Shown here piece after piece: positions 6,343 through 9,361 of a stretch of 9,361 bases of DNA. The translations under genes were made by a program, and so were the position numbers. Source of the DNA: SIG440 sp045645805 (GTDB taxonomy: Bacteria; Bacillota; Clostridia; Monoglobales; Monoglobaceae); assembly GCA_045645805.1 (NCBI GenBank), contig JAZRJL010000045.1, forward strand, positions 1 to 9,361. Reading direction: 5' to 3'. Below the pieces are notes generated by a model. It saw only the letters and a program-made list of their open reading frames with translations. It was not told the origin of the DNA and made no database searches. Every line of letters starts with the position of its first letter. Position 1 is the stretch's first letter.

Positions 6343-7020
6343 ATGAAAACCTTAAATAGACTAAAAAAAATATCTCCTGTGGTTGCAGGGGTTGTTTATG
6401 TTGTGTATGCGGCAATCCTGATGCTTTCGGGAATAAGGGGGATGGGTATTGTTTCAAGTCTTGCAATTCTTGGTGTTGGAATAACCTGTTTTATTAAAAA
6501 AACCGAACCAATTAAAATGGGGTTGCTTCTGTTTTGTGCATTGCTTAGCTTTCTGTCGGTTTTTTTAACCTTTTTAGGTTTTGTACGGATGCTTTTTGAA
6601 GGCGTTATTTCCATCATAGACTTTATAAGAATACCTTTGTCGTTGTTTACATCGGCACTAAGGGTTGTTTCTTTGGCGGTGCTTGCAGCTTTAGTATTTG
6701 TTTCATGGAAGAAGATATCAAGTATTATTACAAAGTTCTGGTATGTTCCGGCGGTGATTACGGTTGTTTCGGCATTGATTGATGCAGTTATCAGAGTTTT
6801 TAATTTGATAGCTTATGGAATGAATTTCGGACACTTTTTCTTTGGATTTCTGTTTGATACGATTGTAATGATACTGCTTTCGGGAATTTATGCTGTTGGT
6901 CAGGCTGCACTTGGGTTAAGCACCGTGGCTGAGAATGAAAAGACAGAAAATGAGAACGTTGATGACGCCCAATTTGCAGTTGAAACACAGCAGACAGCAA
7001 ATGAAAACGAAATAGATTAA
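6343..7020 (+). CDS. Polytopic membrane protein, 225 aa, unknown
   Basis: About six hydrophobic helices can be read: about 11-29, 34-51, 57-85, 89-121, 132-160 and 165-193. They are followed by a cytosolic-looking tail rich in Glu, Asn and Gln (about 197-225). The N-terminus is basic (KTLNRLKK), which suggests that it lies inside. No transporter or enzyme motif is visible. AAAGGAGAG stands 6 bases before the ATG at 6343; the gene follows the zinc-ribbon gene by 23 bp, and its stop overlaps the start of the DUF2752 gene by one base. That coupling implies a joint product. I do not recognise a family. Confidence 0.75.
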   Translation: MKTLNRLKKISPVVAGVVYVVYAAILMLSGIRGMGIVSSLAILGVGITCFIKKTEPIKMGLLLFCALLSFLSVFLTFLGFVRMLFEGVISIIDFIRIPLSLFTSALRVVSLAVLAALVFVSWKKISSIITKFWYVPAVITVVSALIDAVIRVFNLIAYGMNFGHFFFGFLFDTIVMILLSGIYAVGQAALGLSTVAENEKTENENVDDAQFAVETQQTANENEID

Positions 7021-7367
7021 TGATAAATAAAAAACAGTTTTTGGAAAAAATTATTTTTTTGGCGGTGTTTGCTGTAATTGTATTTGCGGCACGGCAGTTT
7101 GGAATAAGCTGTATTATGCTGTATTTGACCAATATCCCATGCCCCGGGTGCGGAATAACACGTGCTTGTCTTTCTGCATTAAAGCTTGATTTTGCACAGG
7201 CGTTTTCGTTTAATCCCATGTTTTGGTCAGTTCCGGTTTTGATTTTGTACTTTTTTTTTGATGGAAGCTTGTTCAAAAACAAAGTGTTTGACGCCAGTTT
7301 ACTTTGCGGTATAGGAATGGGTTTTTTGTTAAATTGGGTAATTAAGCTTTTGCTTTTGTTTCGGTGA
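7020..7367 (+). CDS. DUF2752-family membrane protein, 115 aa
   Basis: The signature CPGCGITRA (C41, C44, T47, R48) followed by FSFNPMF (N65, P66) identifies DUF2752 (CPxCGxTR motif). Hydrophobic segments lie at about 10-37, 69-80 and 92-113, with the motif at a membrane boundary. The molecular role of the family is not established as far as I know. Its conserved Cys/Arg motif hints at metal or ligand binding at the membrane surface. The start ATG uses the last base of the previous stop (TAATG), so translation is coupled. It sits beside a TM2-domain gene; I recall DUF2752, TM2 and dispanin-type genes being neighbours in other bacteria, but cannot verify that here. Confidence 0.85.
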   Translation: MINKKQFLEKIIFLAVFAVIVFAARQFGISCIMLYLTNIPCPGCGITRACLSALKLDFAQAFSFNPMFWSVPVLILYFFFDGSLFKNKVFDASLLCGIGMGFLLNWVIKLLLLFR

Positions 7368-7407
7368 AACATAGTGAAAGGGCTTTTATATAAAAGGAGG
7401 AATATTT

Positions 7408-7791
7408 ATGTTTTGTAAAAATTGCGGTCAGAGCATGAATGACAATCAGGCTGTCTGCCTTAACTGCGGAGTTAAGGTTGGTACAGGAAGCAAGTTTTGT
7501 GCAAATTGCGGAAAGGATATAGCACCCGATGCATCTGTTTGTCTAAACTGCGGAGTTGCTGTTAAAAAAGCGACAGGGGACCTTGCGGGCAAGGACAAGG
7601 TAACAATAGCCTTGGTTTGCTTTTTCCTTGGTGGGCTTGGTATTCACAACTTTTTGATGGGCGAAAACAAAAAGGGAATTACAAGAATTGTAGCGTCATT
7701 ATGCTGTGGTCTTGGCGAGCTGCTTGCCTTAATTGACTTCATCAAAATTCTAATTGATAAGTATGAGGTTGACCCTGAAAAGCTTATATAA
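7408..7791 (+). CDS. Double zinc-ribbon plus TM2-domain protein, 127 aa
   Basis: Two tandem zinc ribbons occupy the N-terminal half: C3, C6, C17, C20 and C31, C34, C45, C48, in the repeated form FC-NCG...VCLNCGV. The near identity of the two units points to internal duplication. The C-terminal half is a TM2 domain (about 62-115): DKVTIALVCFFLGGLGIHNFLMG with the GxxGxH turn (H80), then CCGLGELLALIDFIKIL with the conserved Asp (D110). TM2 domains form a two-helix hairpin of unknown function. AAAGGAGG is 7 bases before the ATG. It is the last gene before the terminator. Together with the first gene of the operon it suggests ribbon-bearing membrane partners. Confidence 0.88.
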   Translation: MFCKNCGQSMNDNQAVCLNCGVKVGTGSKFCANCGKDIAPDASVCLNCGVAVKKATGDLAGKDKVTIALVCFFLGGLGIHNFLMGENKKGITRIVASLCCGLGELLALIDFIKILIDKYEVDPEKLI

Positions 7792-7806
7792 GTAATATAC
7801 ATATGT

Positions 7807-7845
7807 AAAAACAAGACCTTGCGGTTGCAGGGTCTTGCTTTTTTT
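7807..7845. terminator. Rho-independent terminator, usable in both directions
   Basis: An 11-bp stem CAAGACCTTGC (7812-7822) pairs with 7827-7837 with one G-U, around a GGTT loop. It is followed by T7 (7839-7845) on the plus strand and preceded by A5 (7807-7811), which gives a U-tract on the minus strand. It ends the zinc-ribbon/TM2 operon and the convergent DUF2383-like gene, whose stop is only 4 bp away. Confidence 0.88.
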
Positions 7846-7848
7846 GAG

Positions 7849-8283
7849 TTACAGATAACCTTTAATATCCTCGGCAAGGCTTTCTTCAAGAGCAATAAGG
7901 CGTTTTGTAATATCCTTGCTTTCGTCTGATGCGGCGGCGTATTGGTTCAAATATCTGTTAAGAGATTTTATTCCCATATGGCAGCCGTCGGTTATTAAAT
8001 CGGCAATTGTTTTGTCGTTTTTATCCATTGAAAGCATAATGTTTGTTTTTAGCCATGACATACTTGATGCCATAATGTTTGGATCTTTGTCCTCGTCGTG
8101 CGCCTCGTTTATAAGGCGGTGGGTTTCGCTGCCCAGTTGTTGGTGTTTTTCCTTGTTGTCAAGAAGAATTTGCTTTAATTTTTCGTCCGAAACCTTGTCT
8201 AATACCTGGTCAATTGAATTGACCCCCATTTTTATTCCTGAATTACATTCTCTTAAAAGTCTGACTGTATCTTCGTTTGCCAT
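7849..8283 (-). CDS. DUF2383-like/ferritin-like four-helix-bundle protein, 144 aa
   Basis: An all-helical soluble protein whose N-terminal stretch (TVRLLRECNSGIKMGVNSIDQVL, then LKQILLDNKEKHQQLGSETHRLI) resembles the DUF2383 / PA2169-type ferritin-like bundle. Candidate metal-site or surface residues such as E12, E44, H47, E53, H55 and H102 are present but are not clearly arranged as the di-iron motif. Residues about 5-30 and 90-115 repeat each other (GIKMGVNSID against GCHMGIKSLN), as expected for a duplicated helical hairpin. The ATG at 8283 follows AAAGGAG; a longer reading from 8328 begins upstream of the -10 box. Such small bundles occur in stress or storage roles, which is only a suggestion here. 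It is monocistronic. Confidence 0.7.
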   Translation of the reverse strand: MANEDTVRLLRECNSGIKMGVNSIDQVLDKVSDEKLKQILLDNKEKHQQLGSETHRLINEAHDEDKDPNIMASSMSWLKTNIMLSMDKNDKTIADLITDGCHMGIKSLNRYLNQYAAASDESKDITKRLIALEESLAEDIKGYL

Positions 8284-8310
8284 TTTTTTACTCCTTTCAT
8301 TTGTTCTCGT

Positions 8311-8316
8311 ATTATA
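8311..8316 (-). promoter_or_regulatory. Probable -10 box of the DUF2383-like gene
   Basis: A perfect TATAAT on the minus strand sits 27 bp upstream of the ATG at 8283. At 17-bp spacing the -35 region reads AATTTT/AAATTT, which is weak, so the promoter may depend on another factor. Confidence 0.45.
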
Positions 8317-8374
8317 TTTTATCCACAATTGAAAAATTTATATATTAAAATCCTTAATTTGGGACATAATGAAT

Positions 8375-8402
8375 TTGTCTGCAAAAAGAAAATATTTACA
8401 TT
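8375..8402 (+). promoter_or_regulatory. Possible promoter of enolase, inside an inverted repeat
   Basis: TTGTCT (8375-8380), a 16-bp gap and TACATT (8397-8402) each match four of six sigma-A consensus positions. It is flanked by an 8-bp inverted repeat, TGTCTGCA (8376-8383) and TGCAGACA (8409-8416), which could be an operator or leader hairpin. Weak consensus keeps confidence low. Confidence 0.35.
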
Positions 8403-8435
8403 ACATTCTGCAGACAGAAAGGGTTGGAGAATATA

Positions 8436-9361
8436 ATGAAAAGTTATGTTGCAATTGAAGGTATTGTTGCCAGAGAAATACTTGATTCCCGTGGCAATCC
8501 CACCGTTGAGGTAGAGGTGTTTACCGAGGGGGATGTTGTTGGCAGAGCGGCTGTACCATCGGGGGCATCTACCGGCGCGTTTGAAGCCTGCGAACTTCGT
8601 GATGGTGACAAAAAGAGGTACAACGGCCAGGGTGTCTTGAAAGCGGTGGAGAATGTTAATGAGGAAATTGCGGATGCATTGCTCGGGTATAATGTTCTTG
8701 ACCAGCCGGAAATTGACCGAAGGCTGATTTCCCTTGACGGAACACGAGATAAGTCACGGCTTGGTGCAAATGCTTGTCTTGCAGTATCGTTAGCCTGTGC
8801 CAAGGCGGCAGCGGCAACACTTGGACAAAGCCTTTATAATTATATAGGCGGTGTAAATGCAAAAAAACTGCCTGTGCCTATGATGAATATAATTAATGGT
8901 GGAAAGCACGCAGATAATTCAATATCCTGTCAGGAATTTATGATTATGCCGGTTGGTGCAGAAACCTTTGCCGAAGCCTTAAGATGGTGCAGTGAGGTGT
9001 TTCATACACTTAAAAAGCTTTTAAAAGTAAAAGGATATTCCACAGCTGTTGGTGACGAGGGCGGATTTGCACCAAACCTTAAAAGTGACGAGGAAGCTGT
9101 ACAGATTATTCTTGAAGCCATAGAAGAAAGTGGTTTTAAACCATATGATGATTTTAAAATTGCCCTTGACCCTGCATCAACCGAAATGTACGAGGCGGCA
9201 AAGGAAAAGGGCGAAGCCGGAAAGTATTATTTCTGGAAGACAGACAAAATGCTTTCTGCTGAGGAAATGGTGGAGTTCTGGGCGGATTGGGTATCAAAAT
9301 ATCCGATTATATCCATTGAAGACGGTATGGCTGAAGAGGATTGGGAAGGCTGGGATATGCT
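8436..9361 (+). CDS. eno: Enolase (phosphopyruvate hydratase), N-terminal 308 codons, cut by window edge
   Basis: Catalyses 2-phosphoglycerate to phosphoenolpyruvate in glycolysis; cytosolic, Mg-dependent, normally about 430 residues. The N-terminal start MKSYVAIEGIVAREILDSRGNPTVEV and the mobile loop S42GASTG with ELRDGD are classic. NGGKHADNS gives H158, QEF gives E167, GDEGGFAP gives catalytic E208, and the metal ligands are D245 (ALDPASTE) and E295 (IEDGMAEEDW). The third metal ligand, the catalytic lysines and the C-terminal part lie past the right edge. The ATG at 8436 is preceded by GGAGA at about 6 bases. Codon use and intact motifs point to a functional core gene, in contrast to the accessory left half. 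The segment ASTGAFEA, where many enolases have another residue before EA, is within normal variation. Confidence 0.97.
   Translation, partial: MKSYVAIEGIVAREILDSRGNPTVEVEVFTEGDVVGRAAVPSGASTGAFEACELRDGDKKRYNGQGVLKAVENVNEEIADALLGYNVLDQPEIDRRLISLDGTRDKSRLGANACLAVSLACAKAAAATLGQSLYNYIGGVNAKKLPVPMMNIINGGKHADNSISCQEFMIMPVGAETFAEALRWCSEVFHTLKKLLKVKGYSTAVGDEGGFAPNLKSDEEAVQIILEAIEESGFKPYDDFKIALDPASTEMYEAAKEKGEAGKYYFWKTDKMLSAEEMVEFWADWVSKYPIISIEDGMAEEDWEGWDM

Noticed and set aside
5930..7372. Minus-strand open frames of 178 and 190 codons opposite the zinc-ribbon and DUF2752 genes
   Set aside because: They are antisense to well-supported genes with recognised motifs, lack ribosome binding sites and read as low-complexity Ser/Lys/Phe-rich protein.
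7916..8332. Plus-strand 138-codon frame over the DUF2383-like gene
   Set aside because: It is the complement of a gene with a good ribosome binding site, and its Ser/Phe/Leu-rich translation is typical of an antisense shadow.
8444..8862. Minus-strand frames opposite enolase
   Set aside because: Enolase is certain from its conserved motifs, and the antisense frames carry no recognisable domain.
1..9361. CRISPR array, tRNA, rRNA, transposase or integrase genes
   Set aside because: No regularly spaced repeats, no tRNA or rRNA-like sequence and no recombinase motif were seen on either strand.

Overview
The window looks like a chromosomal segment from an anaerobic, low-GC member of the Clostridia (Firmicutes). 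The basis is AT-rich DNA, strong AGGAGG-type ribosome binding sites, a clear sigma-A promoter (TTGACA, 17 bp, TACACT), U-tailed hairpin terminators, a PdaB-like polysaccharide deacetylase, and a family of zinc-ribbon/TM2/DUF2752 membrane proteins often met in gut and rumen Clostridia. No species can be named from the sequence alone.

Left part (1-5180), accessory-looking. Two gene sets run outward from a divergent control region at about 2467-2626. Leftward are a 92-residue unknown protein (2188-2466), a 545-residue Sel1-repeat-like protein (466-2103), and a WYL-type HTH regulator cut by the left edge (1-443). Rightward is a tight five-gene operon of unknown function (2627-5088). It holds two tandem paralogous CxxC...CxxC proteins (313 and 279 aa), two tiny membrane-anchored proteins (65 and 64 aa), and a 71-aa protein that may be a winged helix. 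Three copies of a short GGGAC-N7-GTCC palindrome flank the 92-aa gene and sit in the divergent control region. The operon ends in a bidirectional terminator at 5092-5127. Beyond it lies a PdaB-like deacetylase gene (5136-5708, minus strand) whose 3' end has been replaced by unrelated sequence, so the right edge of an inserted segment may lie near 5130-5171.

Middle part (5709-7845). After a 296-bp gene-free divergent region come a strong sigma-A promoter and four same-strand genes: a zinc-ribbon protein with two membrane segments, a polytopic membrane protein of about six helices, a DUF2752 protein (CPxCGxTR motif), and a double zinc-ribbon plus TM2-domain protein. Start-stop overlap, short spacing and a rho-independent terminator at 7807-7845 make this one transcription unit. 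It is probably an envelope membrane-protein module of unknown function.

Right part (7849-9361). A minus-strand DUF2383-like/ferritin-like four-helix-bundle protein (7849-8283) shares the bidirectional terminator with the middle operon. It is divergent from enolase (eno, from 8436), a core glycolytic gene cut by the right edge after 308 codons.

The most promising uncharacterised system is the divergent locus at 1-5130: the WYL regulator, Sel1-like protein and small protein against the five-gene zinc-ribbon/membrane operon. I could not assign it a biochemical function.
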